Shown here one piece after another: positions 10,279-21,890 of a stretch of DNA of 64,000 nt; within the stretch, counting starts at the first letter, position 1, and every line of letters starts with the position of its first letter. Source of the stretch: Lactarius indigo. Its lineage: Eukaryota; Basidiomycota; Agaricomycetes; Russulales; Russulaceae. The notes beneath the pieces are model-generated. The model ran no database searches. It saw only the letters and a list, made by a program, of their open reading frames with translations, and was not told the DNA's origin. The position numbers and the translations under genes are program-made. The stretch spans positions 620,001 through 684,000 of the forward strand of contig JAFKAC010000007.1 of assembly GCA_025766275.1 (NCBI GenBank), given 5' to 3'.

Positions 10279-12658
10279 TCATTCGCTGAGAAGTGTGACT
10301 TTCAATGGCATGCTCGGCTTGTCACTTCCTTGAACCGTTGGAGTGGCAAAGTTATACATGTTCCACACAATAGGCGTCTCAGAAGGTTCAAACTTCATGC
10401 GCGATAGAAGAACGTAAAGGATGGTCTCTATTCGCATTTCGGGTCATTAGCACCCATTGTGCAGGCCAAAAGGATAGATACTCACTAATCTCCGTCTCGG
10501 CGAATTTGAATCCTCTTCCAAAAGAAGGATCAGCAAGTTCGGCTCGTTTGGAGTTTTCAGAGAATCGTAGGCTCACATGCACGATCGCCCACCACCCATA
10601 AAAGTCATCCTTCGACTGAAGTCAGCCTTGCCCGTGTGCAGGGAAGAATTCACAATACGAACGCGTGTGTGTATAGTCCTGGGAGATAAGCACCGACGAC
10701 AGTCTCCGGCAAGGGTCCTAGCCAGCGCTCGGGGACCCACCGGTCTGCATCTGCTCCCCATATGGCGGGGTCTCTGTTCACAGCCGCCACGCCAACTACC
10801 ACCGTAGTCCCTGCTCGGACGCAAATGTGGTCTATTGTCTCGCTGTCAATCCCCAAAACTGGGTGCGCTAGGGGAATGGAAGAATCTTTGCGCGGCCTTC
10901 ACGATGACAGTTAGTGGTGGTAGGAGGATCCAAGAAAGAATAGAGTCGAGGTTACTAACACACGATAGAAATGCGTGACCGGGGGATATCTGGGTAATAG
11001 TATCTAAGAAGGACAAATCGTGATTCCTGTCGAAGATTCACTTACAGACGCAATGTCTCCTTGCAGACTGCATCAAGATAGGGTAGAGTCATCAACCCGT
11101 CGTAGGATATGTCCCGTCGTTGGACCCGGGCATCCATCAACTCGAGGCGCAGCCTTTCTTGTCTTTTGGGATTTAAAGAGAGAACATGGAGGATGCGGGA
11201 AAGTGCGACTGATGTCATGTCGTGACCTGCATAAATGAGCGTTCTGTGGGAAGAAGGCCTCGTCATCGGGAGTGATCGCACAGACTTGACGGGGGAATGT
11301 TACCCTATCTGTGATATCAACTCATCGTCGGATAGCTTGTAAACAGTATCGGCTCCTCTGTTCTGCTGAACTACGAAAGATGAGGTACAACTCACGTTAT
11401 AACCCGAAAAAGACGAGCCGTACGCACTCAAGACGCTGACTATATCTTTACCAGTATTTTCTGCGTAGCCAATTTTCTCTGCTTGCGTGATGTCATACAA
11501 TCTTTGCTGATATATGGACTTGTTAGTGTTATACAGAAAATATATGATCTCCCTGAGTTTTCTGATGTTGGGGTGTGGGGCATTCTTTGCGAGAAAATCC
11601 CGGAACCTTGGAGTACCTATCCTTACGATAGACGGTATGAGCCGCATAAATCCCTGAAGAGGAAACGAAAGCAAGCTGATTTGCTTGTGAGAGTGGCAGT
11701 CCAGAAGCCATGAAACGAACTCACGTGAGCTGTTTTGAAGCGAGCATATATTCACTAGGTGGCGATGTCTCTGCTAGAGTATCGAAAGGAACCCCAACCC
11801 CTGCCTGCCCAACTGATTCCAGAGAGACGCGCGACATCCAAGTCAGCATGTCTATCTCAGTGCAGCCGCCGTGCGAAAGTTTAGCCAGGCTTTTCTCGAG
11901 CTGACCAAGGTCAGTTTTGACTCGCGTGTTGTCTCATGAGACGTACACGACGCGTGACATCCCATAAGATGGGCATTATCATGCGCATACGCTGTACAGA
12001 GAAGACGGCGTTGAGAACGCGCCGCTGTTTCTTATGCGCTGTGCCTGACCACGGCAGAGTAAGTAAGCGCAACGAATTTCACCCCCCCCCCCCCCCGAGA
12101 GGGAAACAATGCAGTACCGATGGAAGACGACAATCCTGGTCCCCAGAGCAACTTGTTCCGTCTGTAGAGGATGGGTCGCCAAGAATAGATGCAACTTCGA
12201 TGGTGCTTACTCGATAATCATCGGAGGTTCGTCATATATGTCGCCGTGTTCCTTTGTCAAGATAGTACGAAGCCCGAGGGGATCAGTCAGATACAAAACA
12301 TCTTCCTAGTAGAGTGATTTCTTTGTGAGTGCCAGCGTCGGTCATGGAAGTATTTTCACCGTCTTACTCCCAAGAAGCCTCTGAGTCGAACCGCCGTGCC
12401 AAAAGCAGCAACGGTTTTCAAGTGGAAATCCCATCCTTGAGGGCGAAAAAGTTGGTCCATATGACCTAAAAAACCTCTTTCAAAGAGCCACGCCAACCGT
12501 CGCCGCCGTTGGTACTACGCACCCTTCAATCATGACGAGGAAGGAGGGCCAGGTAGGTTGCTGAGAGGTGATCGAGTACTTGCGGAAATCAACTTAACTA
12601 GGATCTTCACAGTAAGGATTGTGAAGGACGCCACAGCTACGTGGACGATTGGGGCCAT
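10279..12658 (-). CDS. Cytochrome P450 monooxygenase (P450-1), possibly disrupted
   Basis: Multi-exon microsomal P450. Exon 1 (from the ATG at 12658) encodes a membrane anchor and the hinge LSNLPGPPSSS. Later exons give GHMDQLFRPQGWDFH, LWGPGLSSSIG, TAHKKQRRVLNAVF (helix C), AGHDMTS (helix I oxygen-binding motif), KETLR (ExxR), LYPPVTHFYR, RWVPERWLG and the heme loop FMGGGRSCIGFKFAETEI with the Cys ligand. The last exon ends LKVTLLSE at the TGA 10281-10279. Phases are consistent across the gene except at the end of exon 1, where codon 43 (12532-12530) is TGA just before a good GTGCGT donor. Weaker sites (donor GTCATG, acceptor AAAG) would skip it. One intron carries a poly-C/G tract. Expected to hydroxylate a terpenoid or similar substrate in the ER. 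Confidence 0.85.
12082..12096. repeat. Homopolymer C tract (about 15 nt) inside a P450-1 intron
   Basis: An uninterrupted run of C on the plus strand (G on the coding strand). It lies in the intron between the SSSIG and TAHKKQ exons, so length changes should not alter the protein. Confidence 0.85.
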
Positions 12659-13235
12659 CGTGTGTGATTCCCTGGGGCGTAGAACTCTGCACTTGAACCC
12701 TAACTTGAACCGACAGCACAGAACCGAACCGAACAAGTTCTACAAAAAGCATGCCATGCACCTTGGAATACACCCTATTTGGCACAGTGGCGAGTCGTTC
12801 TTCCACTCTAACTGAATTTCGGGTTTGAAATTCAGCGAGCGAAAAGCAGGGCTTGACAAAGACACATCCAATCATCACTGTAAGAGAGCCGAACGACGGC
12901 GAAACGATAGTTTCTGTGGCGTTCTTCGCAAGGTTCTTCGGGCGCATTTCGTGTTCGGGACCCATACACACCGGATATATGGAGACACTGAGCGGGCTGG
13001 AAGGAACGCGAAATTGTTCCGTTTATCAAGGATCTGATCATATCCGCACCATGACAAACTGATCTGGGTGCAGGGGTCGGCGCTTATTTGCGCGCCCGGT
13101 TCTTTAGAGATAAGCCAATTGCGCATAAAGCAAGTGGATGATGTCTATATAGGGTTCTCGGTATAAATAATACAGGTGAGTGCAAGCTGGAAAATCTACT
13201 ATTGAACTATGGTAGAACGATGCATGGAATGGAAC
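12659..13235. other. Intergenic region between P450-1 and HMG-CoA synthase
   Basis: About 580 bp between tandem minus-strand genes. It holds the P450-1 promoter and the 3' end of the HMG-CoA synthase gene. No further coding sequence recognised. Confidence 0.55.
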
Positions 13236-14953
13236 CTAAGCAATCGCATACTTGCGGCGGTACTTCTCATCGATGCTCTCGAGATAGTAAGTGCCCGGCC
13301 AAATGTTATTGGTGGAACCCACTGGCTTGTAGGGTGCAGCATTGTGATTCTCCTCACGTAACTGTAAACGAAAAAGGTCAAAACGGAAGAATACATCAAA
13401 ATCAAGCATACATACCGTCAGGGCATCTACGAATTCTTGACATGGCACAACCTTCATACTTTCCAAGCGGTTAACAAGATCCAACTTCTCGCGGATCTCC
13501 GAAGTGTCACCCTTTACGCGGAGGGTGAAGAAGCTGCTTGCGCAGCCACTGCCAAACGCGTACATCGAAATACGCTTTCCCAAAAGTTGCTGTGGCTCCA
13601 CGACCGACAAAACAGAAGACAAGCCCCCGTAGAGGGAAGCAGTGTACATGTTACCGCAGCGAGCGGCACAACGCATAGAGGGAGTCACGCGCTTGGCGTA
13701 ATCGTCCTTGCCCAGGGCCATGAAAGTCTTCTCAATAGACTTGTCATTGATAGTTGCCTTGTAGCTAAGGTCTAGGAACTCGGCGGGGATATTTGCATAT
13801 TCGGGAGAATTAGGTGACGAGAGGTAGTCATTAAAGAGCTATTGTGACATGAGAACCGGGAAATATATATTTGGCCAGAAACTCACCAATCGGGCGTGGC
13901 CTTTCTGAACCTGCTTCCCGTATGGAGAGTGATAGACGGGGTAATCGACATCCCGCTTGAGGTTGAAAATAGCCTTCGGGTCAGAAGTTTTGCCATTGGA
14001 TTCACCATTGGCATGGCCATTGAGTGCCTTGAAGGCGGAAGCAACCTTAGCGCGGAAGGCAGTGTAAGCACCATCCATCGCGGCAATGTATGTAGACACG
14101 GAGAGTGGGCCGTCAACTTCAGGGTATTCCGAGTCAAGCTTAGGCTTGTAAAAGTCATAAGTGTTATCCATATATGTACCATGGATGGCTAACATAACAA
14201 TTAGTAACCCAGCAATAGAGAGATGTCGATAATCTTACGTTCAAAGATGATGGGTGCGTTGGGACCGATCAGGATGGCACAGGCACCAGCGCCACCTACC
14301 GGGCGGGCACCACCTTCCGCATAGACGGCGATATCACCGGAAAATACAATAGCATGGCGGCCATCCCATGACCGGCTCTCGATCCAATTAACGGCATTGA
14401 AGAGAGCAGCAGTTGAACCGTAGCAGGCATTTTTCGAGTCAAGGCCTTCAATGTCATGATTGCCAGACGAGGCAAAGAGATCCATGAGGACGGTCTTGAC
14501 AGACTTGGACTTGTCGATGATCGTTTCGGTGCCGACCTCGAGACGTCCAACAGCTTTAGGGTCGACGTTGTACTTGCGCATTAAGCTGGAAACGACTAAC
14601 AAGCAAAAAAAAAAAAAAGTTGGCCATTCAGCGCACTCGAGGAGGATCCCCACATACCAGTGAGCGCCATGGAGTTGATGTCCTCCCTGTCATCTGTGAA
14701 CGCCATGTAGGACTGGCCAAGGCCAATGGTGTATTTGCCCTTGGCAACACCGTCATAGACCTCGAGGTCCTCCTCAGAGATGCACTAGGAGACGGTCAGA
14801 AAGACGGTTGGACGACGCTAAAAAAAGAGTTACCCTGCGAGGGAAGTACATTTCGATGCCAAGGATACCGACATCCTGAGGACGGGGACGTTGGGCCTGT
14901 GTCTCGAAGACAGAGAGGGAGGCAGGGGAAGACGTGGTGGTTTCAATGGCCAT
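13236..14953 (-). CDS. ERG13: Hydroxymethylglutaryl-CoA synthase
   Basis: Condenses acetyl-CoA with acetoacetyl-CoA to HMG-CoA, the second step of the mevalonate pathway (cytosolic). The ATG at 14953 begins MAIETTTSS. Exons then read [47 protein letters not shown] (catalytic Glu), [16 protein letters not shown] (acyl-enzyme Cys), [17 protein letters not shown] (catalytic His) and [10 protein letters not shown], ending KYAIA at 13236. All family blocks are present with about five short introns. Two positions beside catalytic residues differ from the common form: Cys-Tyr-Gly-Ser for Cys-Tyr-Gly-Gly, and HSPYG where many have HSPYC. It lies between two P450 genes on the same strand and next to a sesquiterpene synthase. 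It may be a cluster member supplying precursor, a resistance copy, or simply the housekeeping gene. Confidence 0.95.
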
Positions 14954-15623
14954 TGTTGTGTATGGGGGAAGAGGAATGGGGGAAGAGGAGTTGGAGAAAC
15001 GAACGAGAAGAGACCATTTATTAAATAGAAGGACGACAGAAAAGAAATCGTCCGATGTTTTAGGTCAAATTTTAGGTAGACGATGAACTGCCCGGTTGCA
15101 GCCCTGCTGCTCCTGCCTTTTTTCGTCCTCCTTTCCGGCTTACAGAATCGGTTCAATTACATAAACGATCGGCCACTGCTCTGAATTCTTAGAGCCGTCC
15201 CGACCGGGTCGAACGCGAATGCGAGACCGGGCGAGAACACGCAAACATAACAACAACACACCAGACTCAGACAATCAACGTTTCATAAGGCCGGGCTGTT
15301 CCTCTTGTTCGCGTTGCATCATTTGTCTGACATAGCTTATGATTACACACAAGTACGGAAGTAGATCCAACTTTGAGCGTAAGGAACAAAAAAAAGCGTG
15401 CATCCATATCCAACACTGCCACATTTACAGGTTAATGCAGAACCCTGGCTCGTAATAATAATACACTTCAAATATGAAGGGATCCGGACTATATTCTTTC
15501 AAAATCCGCCATTTCGCAAGGGTGAATGTTGGGTGTTCCGGGCCCCAGTTGGCCCCGCCGCGGAAAGTTCTGGCTGGCTAGAGCCTATCAATGAACACAC
15601 GTCAGCAATCCAACTCGTTCGCA
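14954..15623. other. Intergenic region upstream of HMG-CoA synthase
   Basis: About 670 bp. It should carry the HMG-CoA synthase promoter. No conserved coding sequence seen. Confidence 0.5.
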
Positions 15624-15794
15624 TCAGAAAGAGGGCGGACTCGGATCCGACCAATAGTACCCCCAAAGGCTAATTGCTGCGAGTGCCGACACAGTTGCCC
15701 CAACGCCTAATCGACGAATGATAGCTTGCGCCGCCGCCCTGTCTGCCTTGTCAATCTCAAAGGATGGGTGTTCGTATACGTCAAAGATGCGCAT
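15624..15794 (-). CDS. Putative 56-residue single-pass membrane protein
   Basis: A single open frame from the ATG at 15794 to the TGA at 15626-15624. The N-terminal half is charged (MRIFDVYEHPSFEIDKADRA). One hydrophobic helix follows (VGATVSALAAISLWGYYW, about residues 31-48), then a short Pro/Ser tail. The balance of a polar N-terminus with one helix is like small subunits or assembly proteins of mitochondrial complexes, but I cannot place it in a family. It lies between HMG-CoA synthase and P450-2 on the same strand. An additional 5' exon is possible. The evidence is composition only. Confidence 0.4.
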   Translation of the reverse strand: MRIFDVYEHPSFEIDKADRAAAQAIIRRLGVGATVSALAAISLWGYYWSDPSPPSF

Positions 15795-16500
15795 GACTAT
15801 AATTGAGGTTTGAAAAGGGATGTGATGGAGGATCGTGATAGCGGTCTGATATTGGGGCGGGAAGGGGGATGCCAGAGGGGGGGGGGCACAATAGTCCCTT
15901 GATAGGGCAACGAGCTAAGAGATATAACTTATGCCACAGCGAGCACCGGCCCCAGCCAGTGGCGGCGCTAGTTCTAACTTCACGCGCCCAAGCATGCATG
16001 CCGCGAGCATGTGTCACTCGCTATCTCCGGCTCGCGCTGCATACGCGGAACCGACCGGAATGTTTCGTTTCGTTGCTCGGTTCGATTTCGGCGCCACAAC
16101 TATTCATGGGTGTCCGGTATACGGCACAATAGAATGTCCCATACTGTAGCTGTAGGCATACAGTAAGTTAGTCCTACGATGATACCGGTTAGCGTCATTT
16201 TGTTTAGTCAATTGTAAAGCGCCTAAAGCGTCAAATTTCGCCAATGATATGTGATGCTCCGTATCGGTCGACCACGCGCCCCGAAGCACCTTGCATCATG
16301 TATCATGATCAGAACCGTCCTACTGTTTCCCACAGTGTTTTGTACAACTGGGGTTCTTCGTAGGAGAGGAAGATGACTGTTCATTACAGAGGAAACACGG
16401 GACATACACGGACATACAAAGTGAAGGCTATGCATAGGGCACCTTACCAACTAAAGGCGCACCGTGACGGAGGTGGAATTTCCATTTGAAATTCACCCGT
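15795..16500. other. Intergenic region between small ORF and P450-2
   Basis: About 700 bp with a short G-run near 15880. No coding sequence recognised. Confidence 0.5.
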
Positions 16501-18750
16501 TCAGTTCTTGTCAAGGTTCTCTTGGGGTTCTCGTTCCAACAAATCGACGAGCGAAACCTTGAGCGGTAGCTGATTACCCTTCCGCTCCTCGCCTTCGACC
16601 ATTGGGAGCGTGACCAAGCAATTCTCCCTGCGAATCCGCGTAGCCTTTTCCGTGAGCTCAAATTGCAAGCCCGCAATAAGTTCAAATAGGAACGCCTGTA
16701 GTTCTGTAACCCTATAAGAGCTTGATCAGATGCTTTGTTGATAAGACCATTCCAAGGTTGCTCACGCGAACCGCCAACCAAGACAGGCGCGGTGTCCGGC
16801 GCCAAAAGATATCCTACGAGGAGTGAAGCTCAGGTATAAATGGTGAATGTTCTACTCACAAGTTGGCCCACACTCCCACATTGGTTCCTGTGGTCTTGAC
16901 CGTCCCATCTAACCACCTGCTTGGCCTCCAGACATCTGCATCTTCACCCCAAATCTCCTTGTTCCTGAAAGATGGTCAGGCCACCTAGAAAACGTCGAAA
17001 TTATATGGCGTGCGTACCGGTGATACGCAATGTCGGATATAATGACGTGTGTCCCCTTAGGTATATGCAGTTCGTTGATGACGTCGCCAGACTTGCAATA
17101 GATCGGCACTGAGAGAGGTACAACTTCATCGCATACCGCCTCGCGGAAAAGATGCGGAACAACGGTATCGAAGCGTAGAGATTCCTAATTTGACGTGTGT
17201 TTTCAAGCACAGGAACACTAGCCATAGGACGCGAGTTAAATTCACCTTGATCACGGCATTCAACAGGGGTAGTGCGTCCAAATTTATATCTTCGGAGGGA
17301 TAAGCAGCCCGCCGCGCAGTATACACTTCTCCGCGGAGTTGGTGCTGTTCATCGGGGTGGGTCGCAAGCTCGAGAAGTATCCAACCCAAGGAAGTGACGG
17401 TGGTCTCATAGCCTGCTCCCAAAAGTGTGCTAATCATCGTCAGTCAACGCGCTTGTTGTCACCCCATAAGTACCTACGCTAGTTGAGGAGAGAGCTCGTC
17501 GTCACTCAGACGCCAGCGCTCAGACTCAGAGCGATTGGCAACGACTGAAAAGAGATAAGTCGGGACATGCCGATCAACGACGGACGCGAATTCATAATAC
17601 CAATTCGACTAAGCGCATCCTTGCCATCGACCATCTCCGGGGACCTCGATAGAATCAATTTTTGTGCGATATCATTCGACAACTGTACGTGACGACGTAA
17701 AAATGCGAGACCAGAGGTTGGAAGGTGGATCATTGTGTCCAGGAGTGATTGTGGCACGTGGTCCATAACACCTTGAAAGAAAACTTTCCAGTTCGAAGGG
17801 AGCCCAAATCCTTTCGCCCTGATATTAAAACGTCATTGGGAACCCGCTAGAAAGAGGTCGAACTATGCACGTACATGAAGTCGCGCAGAGATGCAGAGAG
17901 CTCTGCCTTGTCATCCCCGTCCTCACGGAAGTCGTAATTGAATGCCGCTAGACCTAACGCATTGAGGATGGCGTGACTAAGGAAGTCGGGAATGTTCTCT
18001 ATCCCGGTGTGCGACTCGGGGTCGACTCGGTTCCTGAATTCTTGGACCAGCTGCGGAGGGTGAGACCCAAATATCATAGCTCGACGTGACCACCGAGTTC
18101 ACCTCGTGGGCACATTCTCTAAATACGGGGATTTGAGCCCTACTTTCTAAAGAGCCAAATGCTGGAAGCAGAATCCGTCGTTGTCTATAATGGCTATCAC
18201 CTGTTGATGCATGGTCACCCATCGACCGTCGATCATCAAAGAGAAGAACTTGACCACCTTCGGCACCATTCACCCCTGGGCCAGTGGCAGCGTTAAGGGC
18301 GAACCGAGCAGCGTATGGCTTCACAAAGTTGTAGCGTGCAGTTTGTAAAACATATTGAATTGCTTTGGGATCTGAGATCCATAGTCTGTCGTTCTGTGTA
18401 GTCTCCGAGTGAGGAACGTAAAAGCTTAATAGGTGGGAAGAAGTGCGTACCCCAAGGGGTGCCTTGATCCTAGTAACCATACCATATCTTTCTTGCCATT
18501 TCACGTCATAATCGCCAACTTGTTCCCTCATCAATTGACGGAGATTTCCTGTGAAGCGGACCTCACAGTCAGTTGTCGTCAATACGGAAGTAAGGGAGGC
18601 GGATCAGTGCTTTCCTAAGAGGAAAGACTCGGGTGGTGGTCCCAGCAAATCTACTAGCAGGCTATTTCGCCTCACCCTCCACAAACCCCAGATCAATGCA
18701 GAGGAGACGCAGCACGCGAACAGAGCCCATGAGTTCCTGTCAAAAGCCAT
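16501..18750 (-). CDS. Cytochrome P450 monooxygenase (P450-2), first splice donor altered
   Basis: The ATG at 18750 opens an anchor exon (MAFDRNSWALFACC..., then LLGPPPESFLL). The following exons give NLRQLMREQVGDYDVKWQER, DPKAIQYVLQTARYNFVKPY, GDSHYRQRRILLPAFG (helix C), ECAHE joined to LVQEFRNRVD, LGLAAFNYDF, TLLGAGYETTVTSLGW (helix I), ESLRF (ExxR), NKEIWGEDADVWRPSRWLDG and the heme loop SFGAGHRACLGWRFAV. The stop is at 16503-16501. All later introns have GT-AG ends with matching phases. Intron 1 (18614-18549) would restore LLG-NLRQL perfectly but begins GAAAGC instead of GTAAGC, so normal splicing should fail and read into a TGA. Probably an ER monooxygenase of the same branch as P450-1. 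It may be non-functional in this strain. Confidence 0.85.
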
Positions 18751-19730
18751 GGCCTCAACTGAGCCGAATGGGAGAGTGAGACTGACCCCGTCTTGAGAAC
18801 GACAATTGATCTTTATAACTTACTGCATCAGGCCCCATCTTTCTCGTTCAGCTCAGACTCAATAGGTGCACCAGCCGAGCAGAGTTCTAAAAATGTGAAT
18901 GTTCTGAGGATAGAGTCCCTTGACGCGTCCTGTCCGATGTTCGGGTGTGGAGTTGAAAAATGGTACGGCAGGCTCAACCATAGGGTAATACTGTAGTATC
19001 TTCTATACAACTGTGTACTTTTTATCATCGATGATCCGCATTAAGATTGAAGATTGAAGCCAACTGTCCCTAATGAATCTTCTCTATTGCAGCTTGTAAA
19101 AAGCAACAGTAATATATATATCCCACCCTTGGACGGGAATCCTCGGACAGGAATGGACAAGCACGATTGTTCTCACGACTATTCTACCCACGTCCGAGTC
19201 TGACCAGCATGTTTGTTGTAAGTCACTCAAGCTTGTAGCCCCACCTAAGTGTCGTCATAGGACAAACAACTAGTTGATCACAGTAAGGGGGAGAGATGCC
19301 TTCAATTCACATCGAAATAGCACGGGATCTAGACAGAGCGATACGCTCGACACTGCACGAGCCAAGCCGCCCGCAGTCAGTCCCGCGGTCATACAAAAAC
19401 ACGGGACCGACGACATACCGAGATGATCGTCGAAACCGTGGAACCCGCAGACTGGCGCTAACCCCCGGCATAACCCCGCGGGGTCCATGCATCATGATGC
19501 CATCCCGGCCAGTGTCTTACCTGCCAAACTCAGCCACGTTCTTGTCCGCGCCAAACAGGATATCTGTCAGCAGCGTCATAGTCGTGGTAACCAACGAGTC
19601 ATATTCTGTTCTGTGAGGGCTACTGTAATAATCATGAGAAGAGCGTTTTAGTATTTCATGTGATCCGATTTGAGACTCTGTTCTATCTGCAGTACTACTT
19701 CTGGTCGCTAACACCAACGAATTTTCGGGT
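18751..19730. other. Intergenic region between P450-2 and sesquiterpene synthase
   Basis: About 980 bp between tandem minus-strand genes. It holds the P450-2 promoter. The open frames at 19270-19720 on both strands have no recognisable family features. Confidence 0.5.
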
Positions 19731-20991
19731 TTACAACAAAGAATCATCGACGAGCTGGGGGCCGATATCTTCCGAGCGCTCTTTCGGCAACAGTGTTACC
19801 CATCGTGTTTTTTCAATTTCGGGACCCTTCTTGCCGAAATAACGCTCGCTTTCGAACCCCCACTGATCACTAGCTCGCACCCAGTTCCCAAGCCCATCCA
19901 CGTACACTGCTAGCTCAGCGTCCACTGGCTCACCAAATTTTGGGATCTTGTTCTCATAAAGGTCCATGAACTTTGCCTCAAGTTCCTTGTGGTAGTCATA
20001 AACCCAGTTCATGGCGCCTTGAATATCGGTCTTGTTATTGTGCATGACGATGGTGATTATGTTGTGGTTGTCGTCATCTCGTGCCTGCTCCAGGTTGTAC
20101 GAAGCGATATCCTACGGCCAGTGTCCGACAGTCAGCCCCTGAAAATGGCGGAAATATGTGCAACATACATTGCCAAGTAGGATCATGTCAATGGTCAAAA
20201 TAGACAATTCTTCGATAACAGGATGGTGAATCGCCTGGTCCGGGATGTTCATGTCTAATTCGAGGATAGCGAAAGATGGTTTGGCGCCGATTGTGTCCCT
20301 TCTGACTTCCAGATACTCTTGAATGCTCCGGATATGCTTGTGGGTCCGATCTGCAGCTTGCTGAACCACAGCCTGGAGGTAAGTGCCGAATGTCTCGACG
20401 AATCGTTTCTGTGCTGGGGGACTGGCTGTCTTGATTGCGAGCTCCCAGAACCTAGATCGAGTCTGGCGTCAACTTAATGGCTCTACTGTCGCCGTTGTGC
20501 CTCACTGTCTGGTAACTTCTCCACCGACCCATTCGCCTTTGGGACGAGGTTTGTGTGGATTGCGCAGAGCGTCCATGCCAATGTCAGCCATAACCTGGAC
20601 CTCGTCTTCGTGCGCCACATCTGAATACTCGTCAAAGACGAAGAACATGTTCATCAAGTCGCAGCCAGTGCGTAGACGGGCTGTGCACCAAGTGTGAGCA
20701 GGGCTTGACGTGTGGTCTGGTCTAGACACCTACCCTTGTCGAGTAAAGGGTATGCAAGAGATGCGAGGCGGTCTGCCAATAGGTGAGCATACTATGGACT
20801 TAGCCTGGATACATGTAGCTTCTCGTACTGAAGTCACAGCGATCATAGGCCTCCTGAGCTTTGGGACTAAATGCCCCGAAACTCCTCGCCCACGCTGCGG
20901 ACGCTGCTTTTACCTCTGCATAGTGTGGATTGATATGGCGAGGCCATTTCCATTGATCAAGGTTGTTTGGGATGTAGTACCTCTCGGGCAT
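19731..20991 (-). CDS. Sesquiterpene synthase (class I terpene cyclase)
   Basis: Cyclises farnesyl diphosphate (by family) to a sesquiterpene. The ATG at 20991 starts [10 protein letters not shown]. Five exons join cleanly to about 346 residues. Metal-binding motif DEYSD (residues 84-88, a D(D/E)xxD variant) sits within [14 protein letters not shown]. The second metal motif NDIASYNLE (about 220-228, NDxxSxxxE) is assembled across an intron (GN, then DIASYNLEQ). The pyrophosphate-sensing RY pair is in FESERYFG (about 310-311). All family-defining residues are intact. It lies between P450-2 and P450-3 on the same strand and is the natural core gene of a terpenoid cluster. The product cannot be told from sequence alone. 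Confidence 0.95.
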
Positions 20992-21890
20992 AGTGTCTCA
21001 GGTATGGATGCTACGAGTTGCGACGAGTCTACTAGAGAGGGAGGTGTAGTATTGAGATAACGGTGCGTCGTGGCACTGGTTTTTAACACTTCAGCCTCCC
21101 TCCAGCTTCGCTAATACGCGGTAGTGTATGGTACCCGACTCTTGATATCGGATAAGAAGGACCCCAGATATTGTAACGATCGACCGCCTGACCGTGACGA
21201 GTCATGGCGCTTGCACAACTCCTTTGTGGATTATTATGAGAAAGCCGTTCCCTCCCGATTGGCGTTCAAAGGAATCGGGCGTCATGACCACCGCGCGGCT
21301 GCCCCATCTTGTTTTGCTTGCCAAGCGTATGGGAGTGGTAAAATAAAAACTTGTGCCGTCTGGAGCCCCCGCACAGCCAAGGCTTAACAAGCCTTGTGAC
21401 CCGATAAGTTCGGTTCAGCTGGATTTTAGGCACCCACAGGCAGAACAAAGGATGAGCGAGGGGTCCGCCGGCAGCATTTGGCTGATCGGCCTTCAGACTG
21501 AACTCGACATTTTAGGCTTGATTTTAGGTTTCCCTGGATACTGGTTCATGAACTTCGACTTATCCCTAATTACGGTATCACATGGTGGATTAATGTAACA
21601 AAGCACAGGCGCAATGTGTTATTTAAGGGACGTTGTTATCGACGATGCTAAGTTCTGTTTACAATCCCATGCCGATAAGAGCTCTAGTTCGGTTTTTTTT
21701 TTTTTTTTAAAAAAATTCCATTTCCGTGCGCACGGATTGGGGTACAGAACCGTACTCCACTGTGGAGTCCTATGTCTGTTTCATATGTCCTCTTCTATAC
21801 ATACACAAGCCCTCGTTCGTAACACGTTATCACAGCATTGCAATCCGATGCTGGCTGATGCCTGACTGATCTGGTTCGGTACCTATAGTT
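20992..21890. other. Intergenic region between sesquiterpene synthase and P450-3
   Basis: About 900 bp, with a homopolymer T run near 21693-21709. It should contain the terpene synthase promoter. No coding sequence recognised. Confidence 0.5.

Noticed and set aside
10830..10970. Frameshift in P450-1 after the ExxR helix
   Set aside because: A first reading (DPPTTTNCHREG) broke the frame, but a small exon LYPPVTHFYR and a GTTAGT intron restore it, leading into RKDSSIPLAHPVLG.
11281..11340. Phase mismatch before the helix-I exon of P450-1
   Set aside because: Rereading the bases (ATA GG, then GTAACA) gives the correct phase, so there is no lesion.
19270..19750. Possible additional P450 fragment downstream of the terpene synthase
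   Set aside because: No heme loop, ExxR or helix-I motif on either strand.
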